64,000 nucleotides of DNA, taken from positions 1,488,001-1,552,000 of the forward strand of contig JAAQVN010000001.1 of NCBI GenBank assembly GCA_011754535.1. Direction: 5' to 3'. Below the pieces are notes generated by a model. It saw only the letters and a list, made by a program, of their open reading frames with translations. It made no database searches and was not told the DNA's origin. The DNA is from Enterobacter asburiae. GTDB lineage: Bacteria > Pseudomonadota > Gammaproteobacteria > Enterobacterales > Enterobacteriaceae. Shown in pieces: positions 18,313 through 28,451 of the stretch; positions within the stretch are counted from its first letter, which is position 1; each line of letters begins with the position of its first letter. Position numbers and translations under genes: made by a program.

Positions 18313-19466
18313 CCTGGCAGGCACGAATTAATGCCGCGCTGGAAGAACGCCGGGCGGCAGAGGCGTTTCGCGTACGCAGTGTGGTGGAAAACGGCGCGGG
18401 CCGTTTTCTGACCCGCGAGGGGCGGCAGTTTTGTAATTTCTCAAGCAATGACTATCTCGGACTGAGCCAGCATCCGGCCATCGTCCGCGCCTGGCAGCAG
18501 GGCGCGGAGCGGTTTGGCGTGGGCAGCGGCGGCTCGGGACACGTCAGCGGGTACACCACGGCGCATCAGGCGCTGGAGGAAGAGCTGGCCGACTGGCTTG
18601 GCTATTCGCGTGCGCTGCTCTTTATCTCGGGTTTTGCCGCCAATCAGGCGGTCATCGCGGCCCTGATGGGGAAAGAGGACCGCATTGTCGCCGACCGCTT
18701 AAGCCACGCCTCGCTGCTTGAGGCGGCAAATTTAAGCCCGGCACAGCTGCGCCGCTTTGCCCATAACGATGCGGGGCAGCTTGCTGCGCTGCTGGATAAA
18801 CCCTGCGACGGGCAACAGCTGGCGGTCACCGAAGGGGTGTTCAGCATGGACGGCGACAGCGCGCCGCTTGCTGCGCTGCACGAGGCCGCAAAGCGGCAAA
18901 ACGCCTGGCTGCTGGTGGACGATGCCCACGGGATTGGCGTGATGGGCGATGAAGGTCGCGGCAGCGCATACCAGCAAAACGTGAAGCCCGAGCTGCTGAT
19001 TGTCACCTTCGGCAAGGGCTTTGGCGCCAGCGGCGCCGCCGTACTGTGCAGCGAGTCCGTCGCTGACTATCTGCTGCAGTTTGCCCGGCATTTGATCTAC
19101 AGTACCAGCATGCCCCCGGCACAGGCCGTGGCGCTGTCTGCGTCGCTGGCGGTGATCCACAGCGCAGAAGGGGATGAACGTCGCCAGCGGCTGGCAGAGC
19201 ATATCTCCCGCTTCCGCCAGGGACTGGCGGCGCTGCCCTTCCTCAGTCCAGATTCGCAGAGCGCCATCCAGCCGGTGATTGTTGGTGAAAACGGCCGCGC
19301 GCTGGCGATGGCACAGGCGCTGCGCGAGCGCGGCATGTGGGTGACCGCCATCCGCCCGCCAACGGTCCCGCCGGGTACCGCACGGCTGCGTTTAACCCTG
19401 ACGGCGGCGCATGAAGCTCGGGATATCCAGACGCTGCTGGAGGCGCTCCATGACGCCGGTGAATAA
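18309..19466 (+). CDS. bioF: 8-amino-7-oxononanoate synthase
   Basis: Condenses pimeloyl-ACP (or -CoA) with alanine to give KAPA, with pyridoxal phosphate. 385 residues of the alpha-oxoamine synthase family: [31 protein letters not shown] and the PLP lysine in [12 protein letters not shown]. It starts inside the bioB stop (ATGA) and its 3' end overlaps the bioC start by 17 bases. Confidence 0.96.
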   Translation: MTWQARINAALEERRAAEAFRVRSVVENGAGRFLTREGRQFCNFSSNDYLGLSQHPAIVRAWQQGAERFGVGSGGSGHVSGYTTAHQALEEELADWLGYSRALLFISGFAANQAVIAALMGKEDRIVADRLSHASLLEAANLSPAQLRRFAHNDAGQLAALLDKPCDGQQLAVTEGVFSMDGDSAPLAALHEAAKRQNAWLLVDDAHGIGVMGDEGRGSAYQQNVKPELLIVTFGKGFGASGAAVLCSESVADYLLQFARHLIYSTSMPPAQAVALSASLAVIHSAEGDERRQRLAEHISRFRQGLAALPFLSPDSQSAIQPVIVGENGRALAMAQALRERGMWVTAIRPPTVPPGTARLRLTLTAAHEARDIQTLLEALHDAGE

Positions 19467-20205
19467 ACAGGCCGTTGCGGCGGCATTTGGCCGGGCCGCG
19501 CGGAGCTATTCTCAGCACGATGAACTGCAGCGCCAGAGCGCGCAGGGGCTCCTGGCCGCGCTTGGCGGGAACCGCTTTCCGCAGGTACTGGACGCCGGCT
19601 GTGGTCCCGGCAGTAACAGCCGCTACTGGCGTGAAGCGGGGAGCCAGGTGACGGCCATCGACCTGTCGCCCGCCATGCTGGACGAGGCGCGCCAGCAGCA
19701 GGCTGCGCATCACTACCTTGTGGCTGATATCGAGGCTATCCCGCTGGCGGACGCGCAGTTCGATCTGGTCTGGAGCCATCTGGCGGTGCAGTGGTGCAGC
19801 AGCCTGGAACAGGCCTTACGCGAGCTTTATCGCGTCGCCCGCCCGGGCGGGAAGGTGGCCTTTACCACCTTGCTGGAAAGCTCGCTGCCGGAACTAAATC
19901 AGGCATGGCAGGCAGTAGATGAGCAACCGCATGCCAACCGCTTCTTATCGCATGACCAGGTCACGCAGGCGCTGGCAGGCTGGCGCTGTCGCAGCACGGT
20001 ACAGACCATCACGATCAATTTTAGCGACGCGTTCAGCGCGATGCGTTCGCTGAAGGGCATCGGCGCCACGCACCTGCACGCCGGGCGGGAGAAAAAACCG
20101 CTGACCCGGGGCCAGCTGCAGCGCCTGGAGCTGGCCTGGCCGCAGCAGCGGGGGTTTTTCCCGCTCTCTTATCAACTTTTTCATGGGATTATCGAACGTG
20201 ACTGA
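19450..20205 (+). CDS. bioC: Malonyl-ACP O-methyltransferase
   Basis: Methylates malonyl-ACP so that it can enter fatty-acid elongation and become the pimeloyl chain of biotin. 251 residues, the same as E. coli. The SAM-binding motif is [14 protein letters not shown] near residue 45, followed by [26 protein letters not shown] and [11 protein letters not shown]. The start [17 protein letters not shown] is chosen by family match over an in-frame ATG 39 bases upstream inside bioF. Confidence 0.95.
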   Translation: MTPVNKQAVAAAFGRAARSYSQHDELQRQSAQGLLAALGGNRFPQVLDAGCGPGSNSRYWREAGSQVTAIDLSPAMLDEARQQQAAHHYLVADIEAIPLADAQFDLVWSHLAVQWCSSLEQALRELYRVARPGGKVAFTTLLESSLPELNQAWQAVDEQPHANRFLSHDQVTQALAGWRCRSTVQTITINFSDAFSAMRSLKGIGATHLHAGREKKPLTRGQLQRLELAWPQQRGFFPLSYQLFHGIIERD

Positions 20206-20899
20206 ACGTTATTTTGTTACCGGCACGGATACGGAAGTGGGCAAGACTGTTGCCAGCGCGGCCCTTCTGCAGGCGGCGCGAAAGCTTGGGAAAAACACCG
20301 CCGGATATAAGCCTGTTGCTTCCGGCAGCGAGATGACGGCGGAAGGGTTACGCAACACCGATGCGCTGGCGCTCCAGCGTAATAGTACCCTTAAGCTTGC
20401 CTATTCGGCGGTCAATCCATACACCTTTGCCGAGCCGACCTCGCCGCACATTATCAGCGCCGATGAAGGCCGTCCGATTGAGTTCGCCGTGCTTTCTGCC
20501 GGGTTACGGACACTCGAAAGCCAGGCCGACTGGGTGCTGGTGGAAGGCGCGGGCGGTTGGTTTACGCCGCTTTCGGACACGCAGACGTTTGCTGACTGGG
20601 TGCAGGCCGAGCGGCTCCCGGTCATTCTGGTTGTCGGCGTTAAGCTGGGCTGCATCAATCACGCTATGCTGACCGCGCAGGCCGTACGGCAGGCCGGGCT
20701 GCGTCTGGCGGGCTGGATAGCCAACGACGTGGTTGCGCCGGGGAAACGACATCAGGAGTATCTGGCGACGCTCAGGCATGTACTTCCCGCCCCGTGCCTT
20801 GGGGAAATTCCCTGGCTTGCTGACGGCGCGGAAAATGCCGAAACCGGGCGCTATCTCGACCTCAGCGCCTTGCTTCCCGCGACATCCAGTGGGCAATAA
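20198..20899 (+). CDS. bioD: Dethiobiotin synthetase
   Basis: ATP-dependent carboxylation of DAPA to dethiobiotin. 233 residues with the Walker A loop [18 protein letters not shown] and [11 protein letters not shown]. The GTG at 20198, overlapping the bioC stop, matches the usual start ([14 protein letters not shown]); an ATG at 20183 would add five residues. The last 38 bases overlap the 3' end of the convergent ABC ATPase gene, and the C-terminus is slightly longer than in E. coli. Confidence 0.95.
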   Translation: MTERYFVTGTDTEVGKTVASAALLQAARKLGKNTAGYKPVASGSEMTAEGLRNTDALALQRNSTLKLAYSAVNPYTFAEPTSPHIISADEGRPIEFAVLSAGLRTLESQADWVLVEGAGGWFTPLSDTQTFADWVQAERLPVILVVGVKLGCINHAMLTAQAVRQAGLRLAGWIANDVVAPGKRHQEYLATLRHVLPAPCLGEIPWLADGAENAETGRYLDLSALLPATSSGQ

Positions 20900-21584
20900 G
20901 CTCATCGTTCAGTTCGCTAACGTGGCCGTGCGCCACGTTACGCCCGCGATAAAGCATGCAAAACCGATCCGCCACCCGGCGGATAAACGACAGCTGCTGC
21001 TCCGCTAACAGCACCGTCATGCCTAACTCCTGGTTTAAGCGCACCAGCAGCTGCGCCAGCTTCTGGGGAAAGCCGTGTCCCGCGCCGTGCATGGGTTCAT
21101 CCAGAATCAGCATCCGCGGGCGGTTGACCAGCGCATTCGCCAGCGCGAGCTGATACTGATCCTCCGGCGAAAGGGTGTTGCCTCGCGTCTGACGTCGCGC
21201 GTAAAGTTCCGGGAACAGATCGTATACGTCGCTTTTCGCTGCCGGGTCGGGTTTCCCCACCGCCCGCATGGCAATATGCAGATTATCCTCAATCGTCAGC
21301 TGAGAAAAAATCCGCCTGTCCTGCGGCACATAGCCTATTCCCGGCCCTGAACGCTCTTCTGACGCCTGGCTGAGCAAATCACGCGGCGGTGCGCCCGCTT
21401 CATGCCAGATGATGGTGCCGCTATCGACGGGCACTTTTCCGGTAATGCAGTTCATGAGGGTGGTTTTGCCCATCCCCGGCAGGCCAACGACGCCTGTGCA
21501 CATCCCTTGCGGAAAATCTAAATCCACGTTCCACAGCGTATGTTGGCTTCCGTAAAACTGATTCACTGCACGCAGACTCAACAT
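20862..21584 (-). CDS. Orphan ABC transporter ATPase, UrtE/LivF-like, degenerate signature
   Basis: A 240-residue ATP-binding protein resembling the ATPases of branched-chain amino acid or urea importers. Walker A is GLPGMGKTT and Walker B is RMLILDEP, followed by MHGAGHGF and an H-loop-like LAEQQ. The signature reads LSPEDQYQLALA instead of LSGGQ, which usually weakens ATP hydrolysis. No permease, binding protein or partner ATPase is nearby. It is absent from this position in E. coli, converges on bioD and overlaps it by 38 bases. It may be a relic of a transporter or have a regulatory role; both are inference. Confidence 0.8.
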   Translation of the reverse strand: MLSLRAVNQFYGSQHTLWNVDLDFPQGMCTGVVGLPGMGKTTLMNCITGKVPVDSGTIIWHEAGAPPRDLLSQASEERSGPGIGYVPQDRRIFSQLTIEDNLHIAMRAVGKPDPAAKSDVYDLFPELYARRQTRGNTLSPEDQYQLALANALVNRPRMLILDEPMHGAGHGFPQKLAQLLVRLNQELGMTVLLAEQQLSFIRRVADRFCMLYRGRNVAHGHVSELNDELIAHWMSREARR

Positions 21585-21915
21585 CTTTCTCTCCTTAAAA
21601 ATGTGTCGGTGACGCTCGTTTATGCTTCTGCAAAACCCCTGCCAGAAAGCGTAAATCGATTAAAAAAACGGCTTTTTTTAGGAATAAGCCACCGGTGAAT
21701 CGTCTAAACGAACGGGGATTGCACATCGGCAGTGCTGGCGATGTTGAATGGTGGTGCAGGACGAAAAATGGCGGAAATGTGAGCAGGATCGCACCGGTTG
21801 GTTATGAATGACTCAACTGTTTATCGTCAAAAAATAGCTATAAAAATTTTTTGTTGCCGCCTCGTGGGAAAATCCGGGAATTTGCTGAGCGGCAGTCTGC
21901 ACGGGCTGGAAGCAG

Positions 21916-21938
21916 TTATCCACTATTCCTGTGGATAA
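21916..21938. promoter_or_regulatory. Inverted pair of DnaA boxes upstream of uvrB
   Basis: TTATCCACT (21916-21924, +) and TGTGGATAA (21930-21938, the complement of the strong box TTATCCACA) face each other five bases apart. They form a GTTATCCAC/GTGGATAAC palindrome. DnaA binding upstream of uvrB has been reported in E. coli. They lie ~400 bases before the uvrB ATG. Confidence 0.75.
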
Positions 21939-22137
21939 CCATGTGCATTAGAGTTAGAAAACACGCGATAAGCGAGAGAAGACGCGGCTTTCGCCCAAAT
22001 TGACGCGAAACGCGGCTTTAGAAAATATCCTTTATAATTTAATTGGTTAGATAAAAGCAATTACCGTAATGAAAGTGTCACTCGTTGCCATAAAACTATC
22101 ATTACCTGGCTTGACAAATGTTAAAAAAGAAAAAGTT

Positions 22138-22170
22138 CTGGGGATAACCCAGCCTGGCTGGTTTTTTATC
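22138..22170 (+). terminator. Terminator- or attenuator-like hairpins in the uvrB leader
   Basis: CTGGG/CCCAG can pair around GATAA. The overlapping CCAG/CTGG can pair instead and is followed by TTTTTTAT. Mutually exclusive weak hairpins ending in a U run are seen, but the stems are short, so function is doubtful. Most of the rest of 21585-22240 is AT-rich DNA in which I see no gene. Confidence 0.35.
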
Positions 22171-22240
22171 TCGTCAGAGCCTAAATTTTGTTCGCTAACG
22201 CGCTAATGATTTAGCCGCTACGCTAAATATCCTGACACGC

Positions 22241-22260
22241 CACTGGTTTTTCATCCAGTG
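22241..22260 (+). promoter_or_regulatory. LexA box of uvrB
   Basis: CACTGGTTTTTCATCCAGTG fits CTG-N10-CAG and aligns with the known E. coli uvrB SOS box (AACTGTTTTTTTATCCAGTA). Confidence 0.88.
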
Positions 22261-22267
22261 TTTTTTA

Positions 22268-22296
22268 CTGGCATTCCTGGCAACAACGAGTAAAAT
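22268..22296 (+). promoter_or_regulatory. uvrB P1-type promoter
   Basis: CTGGCA (22268-22273) and TAAAAT (22291-22296) are 17 bases apart. The ACGAGTAAAATTAC context resembles the E. coli uvrB P1 promoter. It lies directly after the LexA box. Confidence 0.65.
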
Positions 22297-22335
22297 TACT
22301 CACCTGCCGCTTATAACGTCATCAGGTCGTCGCCC

Positions 22336-24351
22336 ATGAGTAAACCGTTCAAACTGAATTCTGCTTTCCGCCCATCAGGCGATCAGCCTGAGGCGATCCG
22401 TCGCCTTAAAGAGGGGCTGGAAGACGGGTTGGCGCACCAGACGCTGCTGGGGGTAACCGGCTCGGGCAAAACGTTTACTGTCGCGAACGTGATCGCTGAC
22501 CTGCAGCGCCCCACGATGGTGCTTGCACCCAACAAAACCCTCGCGGCACAGCTTTACGGCGAGATGAAAGAGTTTTTCCCGGAAAACGCGGTGGAGTATT
22601 TCGTCTCCTACTACGATTACTACCAGCCGGAAGCCTATGTGCCGAGCTCTGACACCTTCATTGAGAAGGATGCTTCGGTGAACGAACACATCGAACAGAT
22701 GCGACTGTCGGCGACCAAGGCGCTGCTTGAGCGTCGCGATGTGGTTGTGGTCGCGTCGGTTTCGGCGATTTACGGCCTGGGCGACCCGGATCTCTACCTG
22801 AAGATGATGCTGCACCTGACGCAGGGGATGATCATCGATCAGCGCGCGATTTTGCGCCGTCTGGCCGAGCTGCAATACACCCGTAACGACCAGGCGTTCC
22901 AGCGCGGGACGTTCCGCGTGCGCGGTGAGGTGATCGACATCTTCCCTGCGGAATCGGACGATATGGCGCTGCGTGTTGAGTTGTTTGACGAAGAGGTGGA
23001 GCGTTTGTCGCTGTTCGACCCGCTGACCGGGCACGTTGAGTCGGTGATCCAGCGTTTTACCATCTACCCTAAAACACACTACGTGACGCCACGCGAGCGT
23101 ATCGTGCAGGCGATGGAAGAGATCAAAGAGGAGCTGGCAGAGCGCCGTAAGGTGCTTCTGGCGAACAATAAGCTGCTGGAAGAGCAGCGCCTGAGCCAGC
23201 GTACCCAGTTCGATCTTGAGATGATGAACGAGCTGGGCTATTGCTCGGGTATCGAAAACTACTCGCGCTTCCTCTCCGGGCGCGGGCCGGGCGAGCCGCC
23301 GCCGACGCTGTTTGACTACCTTCCGGCAGACGGTTTGCTGGTGATCGACGAATCCCACGTCACGATCCCGCAGATCGGCGGGATGTACCGCGGTGACCGC
23401 GCGCGTAAAGAGACGCTGGTGGAGTACGGATTCCGCCTGCCGTCAGCGCTCGATAACCGTCCGATGAAGTTTGAAGAGTTTGAGGCGCTGGCGCCGCAAA
23501 CCATCTACGTGTCGGCCACGCCGGGCAACTACGAGCTGGAGAAATCCGGCGATGAGGTGATTGATCAGGTGGTCCGTCCGACCGGGCTGCTGGATCCGAT
23601 TATCGAGGTGCGCCCGGTTGCGACCCAGGTGGACGATCTGCTCTCTGAGATCCGGGCCCGTTCCGCCATCAACGAGCGCGTGCTGGTGACCACGCTCACC
23701 AAACGAATGGCGGAAGACCTGACCGAGTATCTGGAAGAACACGGTGAGAAGGTGCGCTATCTGCACTCGGATATCGACACCGTGGAGCGTATGGAGATCA
23801 TCCGCGATCTGCGTCTGGGCGAATTTGACGTGCTGGTGGGGATTAACCTGTTGCGAGAAGGTCTGGATATGCCGGAAGTCTCGCTGGTGGCGATTCTGGA
23901 CGCCGATAAAGAGGGCTTCCTGCGCTCTGAACGTTCGCTGATCCAGACCATTGGCCGCGCCGCGCGTAACGTCAACGGGAAAGCGATTCTGTACGGTGAC
24001 AAAATCACCCCGTCGATGGCGAAAGCGATTGGCGAAACGGAACGCCGCCGCGAGAAACAGCAGCGCTATAACGAAGAGCACGGCATCACGCCGCAGGGGC
24101 TGAACAAGAAGGTGGTGGATATTCTGGCCCTGGGTCAGAACATTGCGAAGACCAAAGCGAAAGGCCGCGGCAAGGCGCGTTCAGTGGTGGAAGAAGATAC
24201 CGTCGTGCTGACGCCGAAGGCGCTGCAGCAGAAAATCCACGAGCTGGAAGGGCAGATGATGCAGCACGCGCAGAACCTGGAGTTCGAAGAGGCGGCGCAG
24301 ATCCGCGACCAGCTTCATCAACTGCGGGATCTTTTCATCGCGGCATCGTGA
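22336..24351 (+). CDS. uvrB: Excinuclease ABC subunit B
   Basis: Damage-verifying helicase of nucleotide excision repair; it loads with UvrA and hands over to UvrC. 671 residues. Walker A is [10 protein letters not shown] (residues ~39-48), the beta-hairpin is [17 protein letters not shown], the DESH-type Walker B is [11 protein letters not shown], and helicase motif VI is QTIGRAARN. The C-terminal UVR domain (~residues 630-665) carries [10 protein letters not shown] for UvrC contact. SOS control is indicated by the LexA box. Confidence 0.98.
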   Translation: MSKPFKLNSAFRPSGDQPEAIRRLKEGLEDGLAHQTLLGVTGSGKTFTVANVIADLQRPTMVLAPNKTLAAQLYGEMKEFFPENAVEYFVSYYDYYQPEAYVPSSDTFIEKDASVNEHIEQMRLSATKALLERRDVVVVASVSAIYGLGDPDLYLKMMLHLTQGMIIDQRAILRRLAELQYTRNDQAFQRGTFRVRGEVIDIFPAESDDMALRVELFDEEVERLSLFDPLTGHVESVIQRFTIYPKTHYVTPRERIVQAMEEIKEELAERRKVLLANNKLLEEQRLSQRTQFDLEMMNELGYCSGIENYSRFLSGRGPGEPPPTLFDYLPADGLLVIDESHVTIPQIGGMYRGDRARKETLVEYGFRLPSALDNRPMKFEEFEALAPQTIYVSATPGNYELEKSGDEVIDQVVRPTGLLDPIIEVRPVATQVDDLLSEIRARSAINERVLVTTLTKRMAEDLTEYLEEHGEKVRYLHSDIDTVERMEIIRDLRLGEFDVLVGINLLREGLDMPEVSLVAILDADKEGFLRSERSLIQTIGRAARNVNGKAILYGDKITPSMAKAIGETERRREKQQRYNEEHGITPQGLNKKVVDILALGQNIAKTKAKGRGKARSVVEEDTVVLTPKALQQKIHELEGQMMQHAQNLEFEEAAQIRDQLHQLRDLFIAAS

Positions 24352-24378
24352 GTAAAGCGTTGTTTTCTCCCTCTCTCA

Positions 24379-24407
24379 GTGGGAGAGGGCCGGGGTGAGG
24401 GCATCAG
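24379..24407. repeat. Dispersed palindromic repeat (copy A)
   Basis: GTGGGAGAGGGCC, one variable base, then GGGTGAGGGCATCAG. The same sequence recurs near 59081-59109, and CCCTCTCCC-type halves occur around both. It lies between the convergent uvrB and ybhK stops. Confidence 0.75.
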
Positions 24408-24423
24408 GCCGCACAAAACGAAC

Positions 24424-25332
24424 CTAACCCAACGCCTGAATCGCCTTCTCCAGCGCGTCGCGCAGCAGGTGACGGTCGTGGCGATACTTGATGTCTGAGG
24501 CCTCCAGCGGCTCCTGCACCACCAGACGATCGCCAATCCCTGACACATCCACTTTTGGGCCCACGACTACGCCGTCAATGATCTTCTTCCCGACGTAGTG
24601 CTCCATCAAATTGAGTTTGTCCGCCAGCGACAGGCTTGCCGCGGCCGGGCTCAGCTCGCGGCCGAGGTTACCGATGTAAACCATCGGGGCAGGGGTGCGG
24701 CGCAGCGCCTGCGCCAGCTCTTTTACCAGCAGAATTGGCATCAGGCTGGTGTAAAAGCTGCCTGGACCGATCAGAATTAAATCCGCTTCCCCGATGGCCT
24801 CCACCGCTTCACGCGTGGCGGGCACGCTCGGGTAGGTCATCAGCTCTTTTGGCGGCAGCAGAAGCTGGTCGATATTCACTTCGCCGTACACTTCGTGATC
24901 GTCGGCATCAATCGCCATTAAATCCACCGGCTGTTCAGACATCGGGATCAGAAACGCATCCACTTTCAGAAGGTTTCGTATCAAATTGATGGCTTCAAGC
25001 GGGCGCACGCTCAGGTGATCCAGCGCTTTGAGCATTAAATTTCCAAGGTTATGCCCGGAAAGTTCGCCATTACCGCCAAAACGGTACTCAAACATCGCCG
25101 ACGCGACGCTCGGCTCGGTAATTAACTGATTCAGGCAGTTGCGCATATCTCCCCAGGCGATGCCGCCTTCAGCACGACGAATGCGTCCGGTTGAGCCGCC
25201 GTTGTCGGTGGTTGTTACTATCCCTGTCAGCCGTGAGCCCAGTGACGACAAAGAGGACATAACGCGGCCCAGGCCGTGGCCTCCGCCAAGAGCGACCACT
25301 CGGTCAAGATCCGCAAAAGTGCGACTGCGCAT
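24424..25332 (-). CDS. ybhK: YvcK/CofD-like family protein (gluconeogenesis factor type)
   Basis: A 302-residue cytoplasmic protein of the YvcK family, with a Rossmann-like nucleotide-binding start ([19 protein letters not shown], read in part), [23 protein letters not shown] and [21 protein letters not shown]. Bacillus YvcK binds UDP-sugars and supports growth on gluconeogenic substrates; the enterobacterial role is not settled. Its start faces the moaA regulatory region. Confidence 0.9.
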   Translation of the reverse strand: MRSRTFADLDRVVALGGGHGLGRVMSSLSSLGSRLTGIVTTTDNGGSTGRIRRAEGGIAWGDMRNCLNQLITEPSVASAMFEYRFGGNGELSGHNLGNLMLKALDHLSVRPLEAINLIRNLLKVDAFLIPMSEQPVDLMAIDADDHEVYGEVNIDQLLLPPKELMTYPSVPATREAVEAIGEADLILIGPGSFYTSLMPILLVKELAQALRRTPAPMVYIGNLGRELSPAAASLSLADKLNLMEHYVGKKIIDGVVVGPKVDVSGIGDRLVVQEPLEASDIKYRHDRHLLRDALEKAIQALG

Positions 25333-25472
25333 ACATATTCCTTTTCACCTGTAATCGCGTAACAGTAACCTAACTACCCCTAAAAGACGATGCCTCACCC
25401 GACGCAAAATGACGTATATCAATGCGAAAATACGGTTTTTAAGTATTCTGTAGCGAAAATGCACGATTGATT

Positions 25473-25496
25473 CGCTATATAGATAATTATATAGCG
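25473..25496. promoter_or_regulatory. ModE operator upstream of moaA
   Basis: CGCTATATA and TATATAGCG form perfect 9-base arms around GATAAT, matching the ModE consensus CGnTATATA-N6-TATATAnCG. In E. coli, molybdate-bound ModE activates the moa operon. Confidence 0.85.
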
Positions 25497-25548
25497 TGAA
25501 GTGATAATGGCGCCGCCAGAATTTCCGCGCTACTATCGCTTAAACCAC

Positions 25549-25566
25549 GTTTTCAACGTTGAAAAC
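25549..25566. promoter_or_regulatory. 18-bp perfect palindrome before the Moco riboswitch
   Basis: GTTTTCAACGTTGAAAAC is an exact palindrome just upstream of the riboswitch. It resembles a regulator operator; the regulator is unknown to me. Confidence 0.55.
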
Positions 25567-25570
25567 ATAC

Positions 25571-25672
25571 ACTCTAGCCTTGGCGCCTGTGTCGAATGAT
25601 ATGGCGCCCTGGCCGTGGCGGATTTGCCACCAGGGTACAGAAAGAAATGACTGTGCCTCCCGTATCTGGAAA
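25571..25672 (+). ncRNA. Molybdenum cofactor (Moco) riboswitch
   Basis: The leader carries the E. coli moaA riboswitch landmarks in order: ACTCTAGCC, the GGCGCCCTGGCCGTG segment, GCCACCAGGG, AAGAAATGACTGTGCCTCCCG and the ribosome-site arm TATCTGGAAAGGTG before the ATG. Moco binding to this RNA is proposed to reduce moaABCDE expression. Confidence 0.88.
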
Positions 25673-25679
25673 GGTGTAC

Positions 25680-26669
25680 ATGGCTTCACAACTTACTGAT
25701 GCTTTCGCGCGTAAGTTTTACTACTTGCGTCTGTCGATTACCGATGTGTGCAACTTCCGTTGCACCTACTGCCTGCCCGATGGCTACAAGCCGGGCAGCG
25801 TCACCAATAACGGCTTTCTCTCCGTGGATGAAGTGCGCCGCGTCACGCGTGCGTTCTCTGAGCTCGGTACGGAAAAAGTCCGTCTGACCGGGGGCGAACC
25901 CTCCCTGCGTCGTGATTTCCCCGACATCATTGCCGCCGTACGTGAAAACGAACGTATCCGCCAGATTGCGGTGACCACCAACGGTTACCGCATGGCGCGC
26001 GACGTGGCGAACTGGCGCGACGCTGGCTTAACCGCTATCAACGTCAGCGTCGATAGCCTCGATGCCCGTCAGTTCCACGCCATTACCGGCCAGGATAAAT
26101 TCCAGCAGGTCATGGACGGCATCGACGCCGCATTCGCTGCGGGCTTCGACAAAGTCAAAGTCAACACGGTACTGATGCGTGATGTAAACCATCATCAGCT
26201 GGACACCTTCCTGGCGTGGATCAAACCACGCCGCATTCAACTGCGTTTTATTGAGCTGATGGAAACCGGCGAGGGCAGCGAGCTGTTCCGTCGCCATCAC
26301 ATCTCCGGCATGGTGCTGCGCGACGCGCTGCTGAGACGCGGCTGGATCCACCAGATCCGCCAGCGCAGCGACGGCCCGGCGCAGGTCTTCTGCCACCCGG
26401 ATTACGAAGGTGAGATTGGGCTTATCATGCCCTATGAGAAAGACTTCTGCGCCAGCTGCAACCGCCTGCGCGTCTCCTCCGTTGGCAAGCTCCACCTTTG
26501 CCTGTTCGGCGACGGCGGCGTAGACCTTCGCGATCTGCTGGAAGACGATGCGCAGCAGGACTCGCTTGAAGCACGCATTTCTGAAGCGCTGACGCATAAA
26601 AAACAGACCCACTTCCTGCATCAGGGCAATACCGGTATTACTCAGAACCTGTCCTACATCGGCGGGTAA
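25680..26669 (+). CDS. moaA: GTP 3',8-cyclase
   Basis: A radical SAM enzyme that converts GTP to 3',8-cH2GTP, the first step of molybdopterin synthesis, with MoaC. 329 residues. The N-terminal cluster is Cys24, Cys28 and Cys31 (CNFRCTYC); the C-terminal cluster is in FCASCNRLR and LHLCLF; the tail ends in the essential Gly-Gly. The ATG at 25680, behind GGAAAGG, is chosen over an in-frame ATG at 25596 that lies in the riboswitch. Confidence 0.97.
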   Translation: MASQLTDAFARKFYYLRLSITDVCNFRCTYCLPDGYKPGSVTNNGFLSVDEVRRVTRAFSELGTEKVRLTGGEPSLRRDFPDIIAAVRENERIRQIAVTTNGYRMARDVANWRDAGLTAINVSVDSLDARQFHAITGQDKFQQVMDGIDAAFAAGFDKVKVNTVLMRDVNHHQLDTFLAWIKPRRIQLRFIELMETGEGSELFRRHHISGMVLRDALLRRGWIHQIRQRSDGPAQVFCHPDYEGEIGLIMPYEKDFCASCNRLRVSSVGKLHLCLFGDGGVDLRDLLEDDAQQDSLEARISEALTHKKQTHFLHQGNTGITQNLSYIGG

Positions 26670-26693
26670 TCAGGCTTAAGAAGGAATCAGAAG

Positions 26694-27206
26694 ATGAGTC
26701 AGGTAAGCGCAGAATTTATCCCGACACGCATTGCTATTCTTACCGTTTCCGACCGCCGTGGTGAAGAAGAAGATACCTCCGGCCACTGGCTGCGCGAGGC
26801 GGCACACGAAGCCGGACACCAGATTGTTGATAAAGCGATCGTCAAAGAGAACCGTTACGCCATTCGCGCGCAGGTTTCGCAGTGGATTGCGAGTGACGAC
26901 GTTCAGGTGGTGCTGATTACCGGCGGCACCGGCTTTACTGCAGGCGATCAGGCCCCCGAAGCGCTGCTCCCGCTGTTCGACCGCGAAGTGGAAGGCTTCG
27001 GCGAAGTGTTTCGCATGCTCTCGTTTGAAGAGATCGGCACCTCTACGCTTCAGTCCCGTGCCGTAGCGGGCGTGGCGAACAAAACCCTGATATTCGCCAT
27101 GCCGGGCTCGACTAAAGCCTGCCGCACCGCGTGGGAAAATATTATTGCCCCGCAGCTGGATGCCCGTACCCGTCCCTGTAATTTCCATCCCCATTTAAAG
27201 AAATAA
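26694..27206 (+). CDS. moaB: Molybdopterin adenylyltransferase-like protein MoaB
   Basis: 170 residues of the MoaB/MogA fold: LTVSDRRGEEEDTSG at the N-terminus and VLITGGTGFTAGDQAPEAL in the middle. Relatives adenylylate molybdopterin, but the E. coli MoaB role is uncertain because MogA does this step. Second gene of the operon, 24 bases after moaA, with AGAAGGAATC before the ATG. Confidence 0.95.
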   Translation: MSQVSAEFIPTRIAILTVSDRRGEEEDTSGHWLREAAHEAGHQIVDKAIVKENRYAIRAQVSQWIASDDVQVVLITGGTGFTAGDQAPEALLPLFDREVEGFGEVFRMLSFEEIGTSTLQSRAVAGVANKTLIFAMPGSTKACRTAWENIIAPQLDARTRPCNFHPHLKK

Positions 27207-27209
27207 GCT

Positions 27210-27695
27210 ATGTCACAACTAACCCACATTAACGCCGCCGGTGAAGCGCATATGGTGGATGTTTCCGCTAAAGCCGAAACGGTGCGCGAAGCGCGCGCGG
27301 AAGCGTTCGTCACTATGCTGCCGGAAACGCTGGCGATGATTATCGACGGCAGCCACCATAAGGGCGACGTCTTTGCCACTGCGCGCATCGCGGGTATTCA
27401 GGCCGCCAAGCGCACCTGGGACTTAATCCCGCTCTGCCATCCGCTGATGCTGAGCAAGGTGGAGGTGAACCTGCAGGCGCAACCGGAGCATAGCCGCGTG
27501 CGCATTGAGTCCCTGTGCCGCTTAACCGGGAAAACCGGCGTGGAGATGGAAGCCCTGACGGCGGCCTCCGTTGCCGCGCTGACCATCTACGACATGTGCA
27601 AAGCAGTGCAGAAAGATATGGTGATTGGCCCGGTTCGCCTGCTGGCGAAAAGCGGCGGCAAATCCGGTGATTTTAAGGTGAACAGCCATGATTAA
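27210..27695 (+). CDS. moaC: Cyclic pyranopterin monophosphate synthase
   Basis: Rearranges the MoaA product to cyclic pyranopterin monophosphate. 161 residues. Active-site blocks: [24 protein letters not shown], and the C-terminal [18 protein letters not shown]. It starts three bases after the moaB stop and overlaps moaD by eight. Confidence 0.96.
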   Translation: MSQLTHINAAGEAHMVDVSAKAETVREARAEAFVTMLPETLAMIIDGSHHKGDVFATARIAGIQAAKRTWDLIPLCHPLMLSKVEVNLQAQPEHSRVRIESLCRLTGKTGVEMEALTAASVAALTIYDMCKAVQKDMVIGPVRLLAKSGGKSGDFKVNSHD

Positions 27696-27933
27696 GGTGC
27701 TCTTTTTCGCCCAGGTCCGCGAGCTGGTCAATACCGACAGCCTGATGCTGGATGCGCCCTTCGAAAACGTCGCTGCCCTGCGCGTGCATCTGGCCGCGCA
27801 AAGCGACCGCTGGGCGCTGGCGCTGGACGAGGGCAAGCTGCTGGCGGCCGTTAACCAGACGCTGGTGGAGTTCAGCCACCCGCTGGCCGAAGGGGATGAA
27901 GTGGCCTTTTTCCCGCCGGTGACAGGGGGCTAA
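27688..27933 (+). CDS. moaD: Molybdopterin synthase sulfur carrier subunit
   Basis: An 81-residue ubiquitin-like protein ending in Thr-Gly-Gly. The terminal glycine becomes a thiocarboxylate (loaded by MoeB) that donates sulphur inside MoaE. It ends one base before the moaE ATG, consistent with the 1:1 complex. Confidence 0.95.
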   Translation: MIKVLFFAQVRELVNTDSLMLDAPFENVAALRVHLAAQSDRWALALDEGKLLAAVNQTLVEFSHPLAEGDEVAFFPPVTGG

Positions 27934-27934
27934 G

Positions 27935-28387
27935 ATGGCGGAAACCCGAATTCTGGTGAGCCCCGAGCGTTTTAACGTGGGGACCGAATACAGCTGGCTG
28001 GCGGAACGCGATGAAGACGGCGCGGTCGTCACCTTCACCGGCAAAGTGCGTAACCACAACCTCGGTGACAGCGTAAAAGCGCTGACGCTGGAGCACTATC
28101 CCGGTATGACGGAGAAATCGCTCGCGGCAATTGTGGAAGAGGCGCGAGGCCGCTGGCCGCTTGGGCGCGTCACGGTTATCCACCGCATTGGTGAGATGTG
28201 GCCCGGTGAAGAGATTGTGTTTGTCGGCGTGACCAGCGCACACCGCGGCAGCGCGTTTGAGGCCGGGGAGTTCATCATGGACTATCTCAAAACAAAAGCG
28301 CCGTTCTGGAAGCGCGAAGCCACGCCGGAAGGGGACCGCTGGGTGGAATCTCGCGACAGCGATAAACAGGCCGCCAGCCGTTGGTAG
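27935..28387 (+). CDS. moaE: Molybdopterin synthase catalytic subunit
   Basis: Inserts two sulphurs from MoaD into cyclic pyranopterin to make molybdopterin. 150 residues. VTFTGKVRNHN, LEHYPGM, IHRIGEM, TSAHRGSAFEAGEFIMDYLKT (in part) and PFWKRE include the catalytic lysines. Last gene of moaABCDE. Confidence 0.95.
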   Translation: MAETRILVSPERFNVGTEYSWLAERDEDGAVVTFTGKVRNHNLGDSVKALTLEHYPGMTEKSLAAIVEEARGRWPLGRVTVIHRIGEMWPGEEIVFVGVTSAHRGSAFEAGEFIMDYLKTKAPFWKREATPEGDRWVESRDSDKQAASRW

Positions 28388-28451
28388 TCGGTTTACGTGG
28401 ATGTGTTACTCTTAACGTGTGTGTCTTCTTAATCTTAATCAGGAGTGAATC

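Noticed and set aside
25596..25679. Longer moaA start
   Set aside because: The extra 28 codons lie in the Moco riboswitch and do not match MoaA proteins.
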